Shown: in pieces, positions 13,701-22,851 of the stretch
How positions within the stretch are numbered: the stretch's first letter is position 1
Layout: each line of letters starts with the position of its first letter
IMG/VR virus record: IMGVR_UViG_3300047157_000003
Location: 1-55,718 of that record
Strand: one strand, 5' to 3'
DNA length: 55,718 nt
Origin: a virus
The notes under the pieces: generated by a model
Told to the model about the DNA's origin: nothing
Database searches by the model: none
Seen by the model: only the letters and a program-made list of their open reading frames with translations
Position numbers and translations under genes: made by a program

Positions 13701-14099
13701 TTATGTATCCAATTCTACTGTGAAGCGACCAACTTCTGTTGTGCGGCATTCTTCAAGAACGCTTCTGATTGCAGGTGGAGCGTTTGTAAATTTACGCTCT
13801 TCTACGGCAAAGGTCAGCTTACCATAGTGCCTTGCGTCTTCATCAGACAAAGTGCCTAATGCCTCACGCAACGAATCTTGATCCCAAGATACTTTTTTAG
13901 TGACAACTGCTTTTATCTTACGATTGCCATCTACTATACTTGTAGTGCCAAAATCTTTGCCTTCAGCGTTTAATGCGGCTGTAGCGCGAGATAAGTAAGT
14001 GTCTTTTAAATCTTGCTCAACGTCCTTCAAATCACCACGCAACTTATCTATAGCTGCCTTTAGTTCATCTCGGAGTTCGAATAATTCACGACTTTGCAT
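13701..14099 (-). CDS. Hypothetical coiled-coil protein, first gene of the replication operon
   Basis: I use ATG 14099 (132 residues, AAAGG ribosome site), as longer frames lack a site. The N-terminal 45 residues form a coiled coil (ELRDELKAAIDKLRGDLKDVE). The C-terminal part is beta-rich and has a basic patch (KIKAVVTKKVSW). The gene ends 1 nt before the Sak4 start. It slightly resembles Gam-like nuclease inhibitors in length and coiled-coil start, but I would not assign that. Promoter: the divergent region at 14133-14163. Confidence 0.65.
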   Translation of the reverse strand: MQSRELFELRDELKAAIDKLRGDLKDVEQDLKDTYLSRATAALNAEGKDFGTTSIVDGNRKIKAVVTKKVSWDQDSLREALGTLSDEDARHYGKLTFAVEERKFTNAPPAIRSVLEECRTTEVGRFTVELDT

Positions 14100-14132
14100 G
14101 TCGAATCCTTTCTGCTTGTTACTAGAGTCCCA

Positions 14133-14163
14133 ACTATAAGCATATAGCATGGGTTCGTGTCAA
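14133..14163 (-). promoter_or_regulatory. Leftward promoter of the replication operon
   Basis: Minus strand: TTGACA (14163-14158), then CTTATA after 17 nt or TATAGT after 19 nt (14138-14133), followed by TTGGGACTCTAGTAAC (box at 14127-14118) and an AAAGG ribosome site. It lies back to back with the plus-strand promoter at 14200. Confidence 0.65.
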
Positions 14164-14199
14164 GAACTTTTTTAAACATAATTTTTTTTATGTTGAGTA

Positions 14200-14228
14200 T
14201 TGACATCCCATACTATATGGTATATAGT
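14200..14228 (+). promoter_or_regulatory. Rightward promoter of the 14255 gene
   Basis: TTGACA (14200-14205), 17-nt spacer, TATAGT (14223-14228), followed by GGGATTATC. This is the best promoter in the window. The element TATAGTGGGATTAT matches the other early promoters, but the CTAG box is absent. Confidence 0.8.
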
Positions 14229-14254
14229 GGGATTATCAAATACAGGACATTAAA

Positions 14255-14563
14255 ATGAAAACAATAAATAAACTTAAAGAAATTTGCGATCCTCACGGCG
14301 TAATAATTGAAGCTTATAATGCTTACACTTATCCAGATGTCAGAATTGGCAATCATTGGAGCGTCGTGTTTTACGCTCCAAAAGGTAAAGGATTTATGTC
14401 TTCTGGATTATCTTGTGTAGGCTATGGGGATAAATCAATTGTTTCGGCTGTTAAGTATATAAAAGAAGAAATTGCAGGGGGCTTTTTCGACCTAGAGTCA
14501 GACGATGATTTTTATGATGGAATTGGCATACCTGTATCGCACGATTTTACTATAATGAAATAA
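14255..14563 (+). CDS. Small hypothetical protein, 102 residues, with its own promoter and terminator
   Basis: Single-gene plus-strand unit inside the leftward region: strong promoter (14200), AGGA ribosome site, and terminator at 14576-14598. It is a soluble mixed alpha/beta protein with HGVIIEAYNAYTYPDVRIG and an acidic DLESDDDFYDGIG. No known family. A strong private promoter and divergence from the replication operon would suit a regulator or anti-host factor, but nothing proves it. Confidence 0.7.
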   Translation: MKTINKLKEICDPHGVIIEAYNAYTYPDVRIGNHWSVVFYAPKGKGFMSSGLSCVGYGDKSIVSAVKYIKEEIAGGFFDLESDDDFYDGIGIPVSHDFTIMK

Positions 14564-14565
14564 TA

Positions 14566-14958
14566 TTAAACAGGAGGGGGTTTAGCGCCCCCTTTTTTCG
14601 ACAATAGAATATCTATACCTAAACAGGCTTTCATAAGCTTTTTTTTCAGCTTAAATTCTGGCGTCTCAACGCCTTTAGCGTCATCAACAATGTAATGCCA
14701 TACACCGTCTTTGTCTTCTCGCTCGTAGCAGAAATCAGCAATGTAGGCACATATCTTTTGGTCATTAACCATCAAGTTAAATCGAACCTGCAACTCTAAA
14801 TCTCTTATAGTTCCTGCGCGTTCTAATGACTTTAAGTAAAGGTATCGCTCACCTTCCCATTTGGAATCAAACTTAATACCTTGTATGGTAACTTTTTTAT
14901 TTCCATATTTGGGTCTTGACCCACGCCGCTTGGGATTATATACATTAGGGAAAGTCAT
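14566..14958 (-). CDS. DUF1064 endonuclease (PD-(D/E)XK-like, T7 endonuclease I/RecB-type)
   Basis: Matches DUF1064: KYGNKKVTIQGIKFDSKWEGERY at the N-terminus (the E of SKWEGE is conserved), then RFNLMVNDQKICAYIADFCY and YIVDDAKGVETPEFKLKKK, which contains the D...ExK metal-binding residues. The family is predicted to cut branched or phage DNA. At 130 residues it has the usual size. The last few codons (GAKPPPV) lie in the plus-strand terminator of the neighbouring gene, whose G-run reads as Pro codons. It ends at 14566, just 3 nt from the plus-strand gene's stop. Confidence 0.8.
   Translation of the reverse strand: MTFPNVYNPKRRGSRPKYGNKKVTIQGIKFDSKWEGERYLYLKSLERAGTIRDLELQVRFNLMVNDQKICAYIADFCYEREDKDGVWHYIVDDAKGVETPEFKLKKKLMKACLGIDILLSKKGGAKPPPV
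14576..14598 (+). terminator. Terminator of the 14255 gene
   Basis: GGGGG (14576-14580), loop TTTAGCG, CCCCC (14588-14592) and six T. It lies inside the 3' end of the DUF1064 gene on the other strand. Confidence 0.8.
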
Positions 14959-14976
14959 TTATGGGAAGGAACCTCC

Positions 14977-15207
14977 ATGCCAAACCCCGGAAAATATAAG
15001 TCCGTAGGTGTTTCTATTGAAGCATACGATAAACTGGTTATCATTGCTGAAAGCGAAGATCGCGCTATTGGGCGACAACTTGCGCGTATGATAGATGAAA
15101 CATTCGAACAAATTAATGCTCGTGTCAATACCAAGCGACAAGTGCCAAATAGTTTTGGAACAGTTGGTCTAGGTGGTCTGTCTTCAGTCTCCGTTATAGA
15201 AGACTAA
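14977..15207 (+). CDS. Ribbon-helix-helix DNA-binding protein (CopG/Arc type), 76 residues
   Basis: The N-terminal half has a CopG/Arc-like layout: KYKSVGVSIEAYDKLVIIAE (beta strand, then helix A) and AIGRQLARMIDETFEQIN (helix B). Dimers of this fold insert the strand into the DNA major groove and often repress their own or nearby promoters. GGAAGG upstream is a good ribosome site. It lies divergent to DUF1064 with an 18-nt gap and overlaps tail to tail with the gene at 15204 by 4 nt. It is a candidate for the factor binding the shared early-promoter element, but this is only inference. Confidence 0.7.
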   Translation: MPNPGKYKSVGVSIEAYDKLVIIAESEDRAIGRQLARMIDETFEQINARVNTKRQVPNSFGTVGLGGLSSVSVIED

Positions 15208-18200
15208 AGAAGATCAGCATTACCTAAGCCACCTAACAGAGTAGCTGCCGCCGCAGGGCTTTGTCTTGCGCGATCTCTAAGTTCTTGATTAACATTAGAA
15301 CGAAGAACATCAATTATTCCAGCAGGTCTTGAAGGCATTCTTCTTGGTGCAGCCTCTGGTATTGAAACTCTAGGCATATTAGGCTGACTTACTTCTGGAA
15401 TAGAAGTTAATCCTGTGCTTGGAGAAGCATCAGTTTCTTGCCTAAACAATGCGCGAGGTAATACATTTTTACTTGCTCTACCAAGTTGACCAGTTAAGGC
15501 AGCAGTTCCACGAGCCGCACCTCCTAATTTACCAGCCATAGAATTTACATTTATACCTTCGTCTAGCATTGCTTTATTTAAAATACTTGCCATTCCTTGG
15601 GCGCGTGCTTGAGGGTTATTAAGTGTAGCTCTTCTCATATCTATATAAAGTTTAACTGTTTCTGGCCTGCTAAATATTCCAGCAAATACTTTAAATTTAC
15701 CTAGTCTCCCCAATACATTAACTGGATGAGAAAATATTTGCGCCCACATACCACCTGCGGCTATGGAGCCTTCTTTGCTTACATCTCCAACAGTAGCTAA
15801 GTCATCTCCAAAATTCTTCATAGCTGTAAAAGTATCATCACCTAAAATTTGCTTTAAAGAACCAGCTTTGTATTTTTCTAAAGTTTGTTTTAAAGATTTT
15901 GCGTTTGCAGCGCTTTCAAATACATTGCTGTCAACAGAGCTTAAAACATCTTCTATAACTACGTTTTTCATATTTTGTTGCATTTGAGGGTTATTATCAA
16001 AAAACTTCATTATTTGACGAGTTTCACTTTCGGTCAATGAAGGTTTTGTTAAAGCCCTAACCACATCGTCATAACTTGCAGATTTGTTCGGGTTATTTAA
16101 ATCTTTAATTACGCTAGTTGTAAGAGCTTCAGCTTGTTCTTTATTTGCCTTAACAACATTTTCTAAAGAAATAATAAGGTCTTTTGAACCACCTGCGCTC
16201 ATCACTCTTTGAACATCATCAAGACTTAGCGTGTCTTTCATGCTAGTTTGAGACATAACTTTTGCAAGTTTTTTAACTTCGCCCCATTTTCCGCCAAACA
16301 ATTTAGGTCCAGTTGTTCCTAATTTCATAATGTTATTTGAAAATACTTTTCCATTAAAGGATTGAGGGTTTATTGAATCAAATTTAGAATCTGACAAAGC
16401 TCTATTTATATAGCTGCTTGATAATTCTTCCATAAGTTCTTTTGGATTATCTACAGCATTTAAGACAGCTTGCAATCTCTCAGGAGAATCTGGCCTTACA
16501 ACTTTAGTAAAAAATTGATCAGAAATTGCACGAGGGCTAGTGTCTCCAAAAGCTTTTAGGTCTTGTATAGATCGAATAACTCCAAGATTAGACAAGTCTT
16601 CAAAACGACTAATACCTTTTCTGTAGTCATCATTGGCTAATTTTCGTAATTTTGCAGCTTGACCTAATATATTTAAATCGTCTTCGCTTAAACGCCCAGT
16701 AAGATTGCTTAAAATGTCATCTTTATCTAGCATATTATCAAGAAGACCCTTTAGGCTATTTAATTGCCTTGTGCCTTGCGTACCAGCTCCAAACATTAAA
16801 CTGTCATTAACGTGCTTTCTAAGGGATACAAGGTTTCTAAAACTTGCCTTACCTCCTTGATCAGTTAATTCTTTTAATGAGTTGTATGCAAGACCTACAG
16901 AGCCTTCTAAAAGAGAAGTCCCGTGATCTTCAATCATATCATCAAATTTATTCATAAGGCCGCGAGTGTCAAAAAGCTTTAACTTACCGCCTTCTTTCAT
17001 TACTTGTTTTCCATTTATTTCTACTGGAACTTTAATTTGAGCTAAAGCATCATCAATAGCCCCATAACTTGATCTTGATACATCATCAAAAACATTAAAT
17101 GATTTAACTATACTGCCAAGAGTTTTAGCATTTAAATCAATACGATCATTAGAAGATTTAGCCAAAAGTTTAAAACCAGTGTCTATAGCTTTAAACGCTT
17201 CGTCGTTAGCTGATTTTACATTAGATTTTAATTTTGAAAATTGTTTTGGAGAGTACCATTTGACTGCTTTACCTAATTCTTCAGTAGGATCACCATTTAT
17301 CATTGACATAAAAGACTTTTTTTCTTCCAAAGCTACTGATAAATTTTTGTCCATTCTTGCAGTATTTTTAGTTGCATTTTCAGCAAATTTTTGTCCATAC
17401 GCTATAGGTCTTGGAGCGCCTAATGACTCCATAGATTGAACATAACCCTTACCATATAATCTTTCAGCTTGATTTAAAGTTGCTTCTGTAACTTCATCCA
17501 TTGCAGTTGCCGAACCGCCAACACGACCAGCTATATTTTTTCCTGCATTAATAGTGCCACGACCTATAGACGCAAGAACTGCTCCTGCAACTTCACCACC
17601 AGCACCAATAACACCTTCTATTGCTACATCTGTAGCCACTTCACCAAGACTTTGAGTTTGCACGCCAAGCAAAGCCTCAATAGCTTCTTCTACAGCTTGA
17701 CCCGCAGCCGCCCCTGCTCCAGCTCCAGCAATTGAACCAATGCCAAAAGTTAATCCACCTCCAGCAATAGCACCACCAATAGAGCCTATAGTTTCTGGAA
17801 GAATACCTGTTAAATCGGCAAGATCACGAAAGCTAAATCCTTCATCTTCAATAATAAGGTTTTTGCCAATTGGGTCTATACCACGAGCTTTTTGTCCTGC
17901 TTCAGTTAAAGCTAAACGACCAGATTGATCTCTTACATATCCATCTTCACCAACAATATTTTTTAATATTGCTTCACGATCACCATCAGTCTCTCCAAAT
18001 GACATTAATGCACGAAGCTTGCCATCAGCACCAGATGTATAGTCAAAAGACTCACGATCACGCCCAAGACTATCATCAACCATTTGACTTAAATCTTTAC
18101 CTGTATTTAAACTTGAAAAAGCTAACGAACCTATTAAGTCAGCTACTTTTTCATTAGGATCATTGTTTTTTATAGACTGTAAGGCATTGTACGCCTGTCT

Positions 18201-18260
18201 TTCTGAAAATGATCCAGATTTTATACCTTGAAGCAATGTAAATCTTGAACGCTCATCCAT
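15204..18260 (-). CDS. Large internal virion/ejection protein, 1018 residues
   Basis: The last gene of the leftward structural block is the usual place for the large DNA-ejection protein of podoviruses. After a helical N-terminus, residues about 125-225 are Gly/Ala-rich and hydrophobic (SIGGAIAGGGLTFGIGS and AGAGAGAAAGQAVEEA), which could insert into the membrane during DNA delivery. The rest is long, helical and charged, with no recognised lytic transglycosylase motif. Internal virion placement is inferred from gene order and composition, not from a family match. A pro/basic C-terminal tail follows (residues 920-1018). Confidence 0.65.
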   Translation of the reverse strand: MDERSRFTLLQGIKSGSFSERQAYNALQSIKNNDPNEKVADLIGSLAFSSLNTGKDLSQMVDDSLGRDRESFDYTSGADGKLRALMSFGETDGDREAILKNIVGEDGYVRDQSGRLALTEAGQKARGIDPIGKNLIIEDEGFSFRDLADLTGILPETIGSIGGAIAGGGLTFGIGSIAGAGAGAAAGQAVEEAIEALLGVQTQSLGEVATDVAIEGVIGAGGEVAGAVLASIGRGTINAGKNIAGRVGGSATAMDEVTEATLNQAERLYGKGYVQSMESLGAPRPIAYGQKFAENATKNTARMDKNLSVALEEKKSFMSMINGDPTEELGKAVKWYSPKQFSKLKSNVKSANDEAFKAIDTGFKLLAKSSNDRIDLNAKTLGSIVKSFNVFDDVSRSSYGAIDDALAQIKVPVEINGKQVMKEGGKLKLFDTRGLMNKFDDMIEDHGTSLLEGSVGLAYNSLKELTDQGGKASFRNLVSLRKHVNDSLMFGAGTQGTRQLNSLKGLLDNMLDKDDILSNLTGRLSEDDLNILGQAAKLRKLANDDYRKGISRFEDLSNLGVIRSIQDLKAFGDTSPRAISDQFFTKVVRPDSPERLQAVLNAVDNPKELMEELSSSYINRALSDSKFDSINPQSFNGKVFSNNIMKLGTTGPKLFGGKWGEVKKLAKVMSQTSMKDTLSLDDVQRVMSAGGSKDLIISLENVVKANKEQAEALTTSVIKDLNNPNKSASYDDVVRALTKPSLTESETRQIMKFFDNNPQMQQNMKNVVIEDVLSSVDSNVFESAANAKSLKQTLEKYKAGSLKQILGDDTFTAMKNFGDDLATVGDVSKEGSIAAGGMWAQIFSHPVNVLGRLGKFKVFAGIFSRPETVKLYIDMRRATLNNPQARAQGMASILNKAMLDEGINVNSMAGKLGGAARGTAALTGQLGRASKNVLPRALFRQETDASPSTGLTSIPEVSQPNMPRVSIPEAAPRRMPSRPAGIIDVLRSNVNQELRDRARQSPAAAATLLGGLGNADLL

Positions 18261-18274
18261 TTTTGTAACCTTTA

Positions 18275-20164
18275 TTAAAGTTTTACACCAAGAGAAATCA
18301 AGTCAGCTTCATACTCTTTTCTCTCATTTTCGTCTAATTCACCATCATTTAAAGCTGAACCTATTTTTCTTCCAGTATATCTATCTAAGGTAGCCAATCC
18401 TTGCCTAATATCTGCTTCAGCGCTTAAAACAATGTCATTAAACAGTTCTTCTACTTTTTTGCGAACAACTCTTATATCTCCAAAAGAATCAAGTGTTCCA
18501 ACAATTCTTTCTACGCGTTCACGATCACCATCAGAAATTGTTTTTCCAGATTCTCCAAGAATACTAGGAGCATTTTTCATAGCTAACTTTTCTAAAACCA
18601 TTTTTATTCTTGCTGTTTCTGGCATATTTTCACCAAATTTTATTCCAAAAGCCGCACCAAGAGAATTAAGTGAGTCCACTCCATAAGTAAAAACATTTCG
18701 ATTTTTGTCAGTTAAAATACCAAGTTCAATAAACTGTTCTTTAGCTTTTTGATTATCACGGGCCATTCTAGCTAAAGCTTCATAATGATTTTTACCATCG
18801 CCATCTAATATTGCCATGCCTCCCGGATTTTTGTTCGGGTCTGCGCTAAATGTTCTTATTGATAGTGTATCTCCAGCTCCTTCAAAAAGTGGAATTGTGT
18901 TAGGATTTTTAGTTAAATAAAGCTCAGATGCTTCAGGTGTTTTCATGGCTTCCGTTACAACAGAACTCCAAGTAGCACCGGGAAGAACATCAAATTTTTC
19001 AGAAAACTCTGGGTCTTTTCTAAGTTTATCTAACTCGTATTTGCTTAAAGATTCTAACTTACCTTTACCTTGAGATAAGTCTGCTAAAAATCCTTTTACA
19101 TCATTAGATTTAGGAACTACAAAATAATTTGCACGCTCCATCGCTTTTTCCTTAGCGGCAAGAGCTTTGGTTTCATCAGCGGCTTGAGCTTCAAGAGCGT
19201 ATTTGCCGCCCGCTATAGCATCTAAACGAGAACGTTCTCTAGCCTTTTCAAGAGCAGGCATCGCTGATTCACCGGCTTTACCAACTGATGTAAGCATTTT
19301 ACCTACATTAAACCCTTTGCCAGCTTTGTTTTGCATTAAGGCTAAACCAAAAGTCATAAGAGCGTGGCTTTTATCTACTTTTCCACTTATGTCTACACCA
19401 GTAGCTTCTGCAAACTTTTTCTTATAATCATCAATATCTTGAACTGGAGAAATTTCTGGTCCAGAGCCTCTAACTGCATTTATGTAATCATTCATAGCAG
19501 CCATAGAAGCTTCTTCAATTTGACTTTGACCAACTTCAATTTGATTACCTCTAAGACCATCATCTGGACCTGTTGATGTAAAGTCATCTGGAGATGAAAT
19601 AATATCTCTATAAAAAGGATTTTTCTTATCTTTTACTTCATTAGAAGTTTTTGGACTTTCAGCTTCAGCTAATGTTGCAGCTATTTGATCAAGTGCAGAT
19701 TCTTCAAAAGCCGTAGAATTGTTCGGCATTTCTTCTATACGATTAGCATCTTCTGTAAGTTCTTCTTGAGATTTTGAAGTTGCGTTTGGTTGAATTGCAG
19801 ACATTAAGTCTGAGTATGAGTTAGAAAATTCACTAAAGTCAGCAACATCAGGCTGTAAGCTTTGTATCTCTGAAGTAAATATTTCTTCAGGTCTTTTGTT
19901 TGCTCTGTCAACAAGTTGCTCAAAAGCACCTGATGGATTTTTAGTATTAATTCCTAAAGACTCAATGTAATCAATCGCTTCTTCACGATTTAAGCCAGAC
20001 AAAGGATCATCTGAAAATTCTTGTTCTACAGATTTAATTCCAGTAGAAGATGGACCTTCTTCAGCAAAAGGACTTCTTTGCTTTCCTATCATTGAGCGAA
20101 TTCCGCCCAATCCAAGTCCATAAGCTTTTAGAGGGTCTTGATATATTTGCCTTGGATCAGCCAT
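18275..20164 (-). CDS. Internal virion/ejection protein, 629 residues
   Basis: The start at 20164 (MADPRQIYQDP) has an AAAGG site; the longer frame to 20218 overlaps the upstream gene and lacks one. The protein is acidic and mostly helical, with a Lys/Ala-rich coiled stretch (KARERSRLDAIAGGKYALEA) near residues 320-360. It lies between two other large internal-protein candidates, in the position of a second ejection protein. No enzymatic motif is seen. Confidence 0.55.
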   Translation of the reverse strand: MADPRQIYQDPLKAYGLGLGGIRSMIGKQRSPFAEEGPSSTGIKSVEQEFSDDPLSGLNREEAIDYIESLGINTKNPSGAFEQLVDRANKRPEEIFTSEIQSLQPDVADFSEFSNSYSDLMSAIQPNATSKSQEELTEDANRIEEMPNNSTAFEESALDQIAATLAEAESPKTSNEVKDKKNPFYRDIISSPDDFTSTGPDDGLRGNQIEVGQSQIEEASMAAMNDYINAVRGSGPEISPVQDIDDYKKKFAEATGVDISGKVDKSHALMTFGLALMQNKAGKGFNVGKMLTSVGKAGESAMPALEKARERSRLDAIAGGKYALEAQAADETKALAAKEKAMERANYFVVPKSNDVKGFLADLSQGKGKLESLSKYELDKLRKDPEFSEKFDVLPGATWSSVVTEAMKTPEASELYLTKNPNTIPLFEGAGDTLSIRTFSADPNKNPGGMAILDGDGKNHYEALARMARDNQKAKEQFIELGILTDKNRNVFTYGVDSLNSLGAAFGIKFGENMPETARIKMVLEKLAMKNAPSILGESGKTISDGDRERVERIVGTLDSFGDIRVVRKKVEELFNDIVLSAEADIRQGLATLDRYTGRKIGSALNDGELDENERKEYEADLISLGVKL

Positions 20165-20177
20165 ATTATTTACCTTT

Positions 20178-21569
20178 TTATCTATTCGCACCTTGGTAGG
20201 TTGCATACATACCAACACCTTGTAGGAAAGGATTAGGAGCAGTCGAAGGACCTTGTGAGTATTGACTATACATTGACGCAGATGGAGCGCCAGTTAAATA
20301 GTTTTGAGCGTAACTATAAGGAGCTAAAGCCTGCTGTGTAGTCGCCAACTGATTTTGACGATAGAAGTCTTGAGCTTGCTGATCGTATTGTTGTTCTTTT
20401 CCGCCTACTTCGTACATAAACCCTAAGTCTTTAGGTGCCATTCCAGCATACACTTGACCAATATCAGCAGATGCTCCAGCTAATTGACCGTATGCTTTAC
20501 CTATGTCAGCTTGCGCACCGCCTAGTTGACCTGTAGATGCACCAAGGCCACCCATCAATCTACCAGTTTCTAAGTTGCGCTTGCGTTCATCTTCTGCTGC
20601 ACGAGCTTGCGCTTCTGCGCTAGATAAACCCATACTACGATACATATCAGCGGCTTTTAGCATTCTGCCTTCAGCGCCTTCGAATGATTTAGCTTCTGCT
20701 CCAAGCTGACTTGTAGATAAAGAACCAAGTTGTTGACCGCCAGCTATACCACGTTTTGCAGCATTTTCATAAGCGGCTTGCGCTCCAGCTAAAGACTTAT
20801 CATATCCTTGAGACATTACGTTAGCTATAGTTCCTTGCCTTGCTTCTTCAATGGCTCTTTCTGTCTCTGCGGCTTGAACACCAGATCGTGAACCACCAAA
20901 CGCGCCCTTACTTATAGCGTTCGCTGCATCAGCTTGACGCCTTTGTGCAGCTTGACGGTCTATTTTAGCTAAAGTTGTATCAAGAACTTGCTCTTTGTAT
21001 GGGTTCATAAATTTATCAACAGATGACGGATCAAACTGACCTAAACCACCTTTGATTGCACTGCGGGAATCTGCTAAAAGATCATTTGCACGCTGTTGAG
21101 CATCAAATAATTGTGTAGATTGATCAGCTCTTGCTTTTGCCTCTGCTGTCTCTGTGTCGTAAATTCCCTTTGCACCTATACCACCAGCGCCTTGACGTAA
21201 GTATGCTTGAGCTTCTGGAAAGTAATTAGCAAGTGAATCAGCTATAGTAGACGCGCCAGTTCCCAAGCCTTGGCTTGCTTGAGGTAAGTATCTTGCTATG
21301 CCACTTTCGTCAGTAAAGTAAGGCTGATAGCGATCCATAAATGCTTGACGTTGTTCTTCAGTTCCAAATGAATTAACTACGGATTCTTGTAGTGGGTTTC
21401 TTCCTGCTTGAACATAATCAGGAATATTAAACAGCTCAGGATCATCTATAATCCCACCTGTCAAAACGCCTTCATCATCAGGAGCGCCAAAAATACGCTG
21501 AAGCAACGCCTCATCGTATTCCTGCATATAAGCTGGCAATTGCCGTATGGTTGTTACACTATCAGCCAT
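20178..21569 (-). CDS. Internal virion/ejection protein, 463 residues, Ala/Gln-rich
   Basis: The protein is rich in Ala, Gln and Gly, with extended helices (NAISKGAFGGSRSGVQAAET and RAIEEARQGTIANVMSQGYD) like ejection proteins of related marine podoviruses. It starts by a TAATG overlap on the gene upstream. The C-terminal 60 residues are Tyr/Ser/Pro-rich and disordered. It probably forms part of the internal core released with the DNA. The role is from context and composition. Confidence 0.6.
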   Translation of the reverse strand: MADSVTTIRQLPAYMQEYDEALLQRIFGAPDDEGVLTGGIIDDPELFNIPDYVQAGRNPLQESVVNSFGTEEQRQAFMDRYQPYFTDESGIARYLPQASQGLGTGASTIADSLANYFPEAQAYLRQGAGGIGAKGIYDTETAEAKARADQSTQLFDAQQRANDLLADSRSAIKGGLGQFDPSSVDKFMNPYKEQVLDTTLAKIDRQAAQRRQADAANAISKGAFGGSRSGVQAAETERAIEEARQGTIANVMSQGYDKSLAGAQAAYENAAKRGIAGGQQLGSLSTSQLGAEAKSFEGAEGRMLKAADMYRSMGLSSAEAQARAAEDERKRNLETGRLMGGLGASTGQLGGAQADIGKAYGQLAGASADIGQVYAGMAPKDLGFMYEVGGKEQQYDQQAQDFYRQNQLATTQQALAPYSYAQNYLTGAPSASMYSQYSQGPSTAPNPFLQGVGMYATYQGANR

Positions 21570-22567
21570 TACGCTTTCCTTTCCAAGTTATCCATCATGC
21601 CGTACATTTTATTTATACCGCTTTGTAAGTTTCCGTTTCCTGCTCCTTTAACTGCATCACGGGTCATAACAAACTCGCCAGCAGTTAGCATTGCAGGTAC
21701 GTCATCTTTAGTTCCAGAGCCTTCGCTTGGCATTATACCACCATTTCTACGAGGGTAGTGAGCTACACCGCCCTTATTGGCGTATAAAAGGTCTGTCTGT
21801 TGACGCGGAGCGCGTCTTCTTAAAGTTACAGGTGCTTGACCTGCGCCTCTATTAAACCTAGCCATATTTCCATATGGATCAGGGTCTTCTTCTTCACTAA
21901 ATAGACTATCCATTAACTGAGCTGCAATACCAGAAGCTATGCTTTCACCTGCTTTTGTATTAAGAAATCTTCCAATTCCCTTAGTAGGGTCTGTTCCAAA
22001 CATTTCACCTATACCTAAAAGACCTTCTGTTCTTGCTACAGGGCTTTCAGAAACTACAGCTTTAGAAGCTAAATTCTTAATAGCATCATCTGGACCAGAA
22101 GCTCCACCGCCGGTTAATAAGTTCATTATTCCACCGCCCTTATCAGCATCGCCTCCAGACATCATGCTGTCCAAAAATGATATTCCTGTACCACCTCCTG
22201 ATAAAGCTCCAAGACCAGCACCTGCGGCACCACCTATTAAAGCGTCACGAAGGGATACATCTTTTCCTTGTATCTTTCTTAATGCTAAATTACCAAGCGC
22301 GCCTGATATTGCAGGGTTTCCTACGATAGCGCCAATTAAATTACCTAAGAAGAATTCAGATTTACCAGTTACGGGGTTTATGCTGTTTTGACCTGATCCA
22401 ACAACGTATCTCCGAGGGTCAGCACCTACATCTTTGAACGCACGACCAAGGCCACGAGCTAATTGTGGGTTACTTTGGAGTACCTGTTGAGGGACAATTG
22501 TTTCACCCGGAGTTAGGTGTCCCATAGTAGTATCGCCGTTTCTACCGTATCTAGCCATGTTCTGCAT
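21569..22567 (-). CDS. Internal/tail-associated protein with GEFVM motif, 332 residues
   Basis: DDVPAMLTAGEFVMTRDAVK (about residues 295-314) is a motif I know from many phage internal virion and tail proteins ('D.VPAMLTPGEFVM'). A related GDTTMGHLTPGETIVPQQVL lies near the N-terminus. The middle is Gly-rich and hydrophobic (LIGGAAGAGLGALSGG). The gene ends in a TAATG overlap with the next ejection protein. It is likely part of the ejection or tail assembly; the exact role is unknown. ATG 22567 or 22558 can start it. Confidence 0.65.
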   Translation of the reverse strand: MQNMARYGRNGDTTMGHLTPGETIVPQQVLQSNPQLARGLGRAFKDVGADPRRYVVGSGQNSINPVTGKSEFFLGNLIGAIVGNPAISGALGNLALRKIQGKDVSLRDALIGGAAGAGLGALSGGGTGISFLDSMMSGGDADKGGGIMNLLTGGGASGPDDAIKNLASKAVVSESPVARTEGLLGIGEMFGTDPTKGIGRFLNTKAGESIASGIAAQLMDSLFSEEEDPDPYGNMARFNRGAGQAPVTLRRRAPRQQTDLLYANKGGVAHYPRRNGGIMPSEGSGTKDDVPAMLTAGEFVMTRDAVKGAGNGNLQSGINKMYGMMDNLERKA

Positions 22568-22620
22568 TATACTAACCTCATACTTAATATATATAAGTTA
22601 CCAAATATTTATTTAAAATA

Positions 22621-22851
22621 CTAGAGCGTTGACCCAGAAATTCCTTCAGGGGCCGTAACTTTAATATTTGTGCTTCTTTCTTCTGTTCCAGTCCAGCTTT
22701 CACCGCAATCTGGACAGTTACCGTCTGGATAAGACGCAATCTCTTCAGGTGTGTCTACCTTATTTTCGCAATTTGCGCAAGAAACTACGTCTACGCTAGT
22801 TGCCGGCTTCCATGTTGAACCGTCATCCATTGTAATAATTGTATCGCTCAT
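22621..22851 (-). CDS. Small zinc-ribbon protein, 76 residues
   Basis: Two CxxC knuckles (SCANCENK and NCPDCGES, spaced by 19 residues) are the mark of a zinc ribbon. It starts with an ATGA overlap on the preceding gene. Zinc ribbons bind nucleic acid or stabilise small structural proteins; its place among tail genes suggests the latter. Confidence 0.7.
   Translation of the reverse strand: MSDTIITMDDGSTWKPATSVDVVSCANCENKVDTPEEIASYPDGNCPDCGESWTGTEERSTNIKVTAPEGISGSTL

Noticed and set aside
17870-18157. His/Leu/Gln-rich plus-strand frame
   Set aside because: Antisense to the 1018-residue ejection protein; odd composition is due to repeated codons on the other strand.
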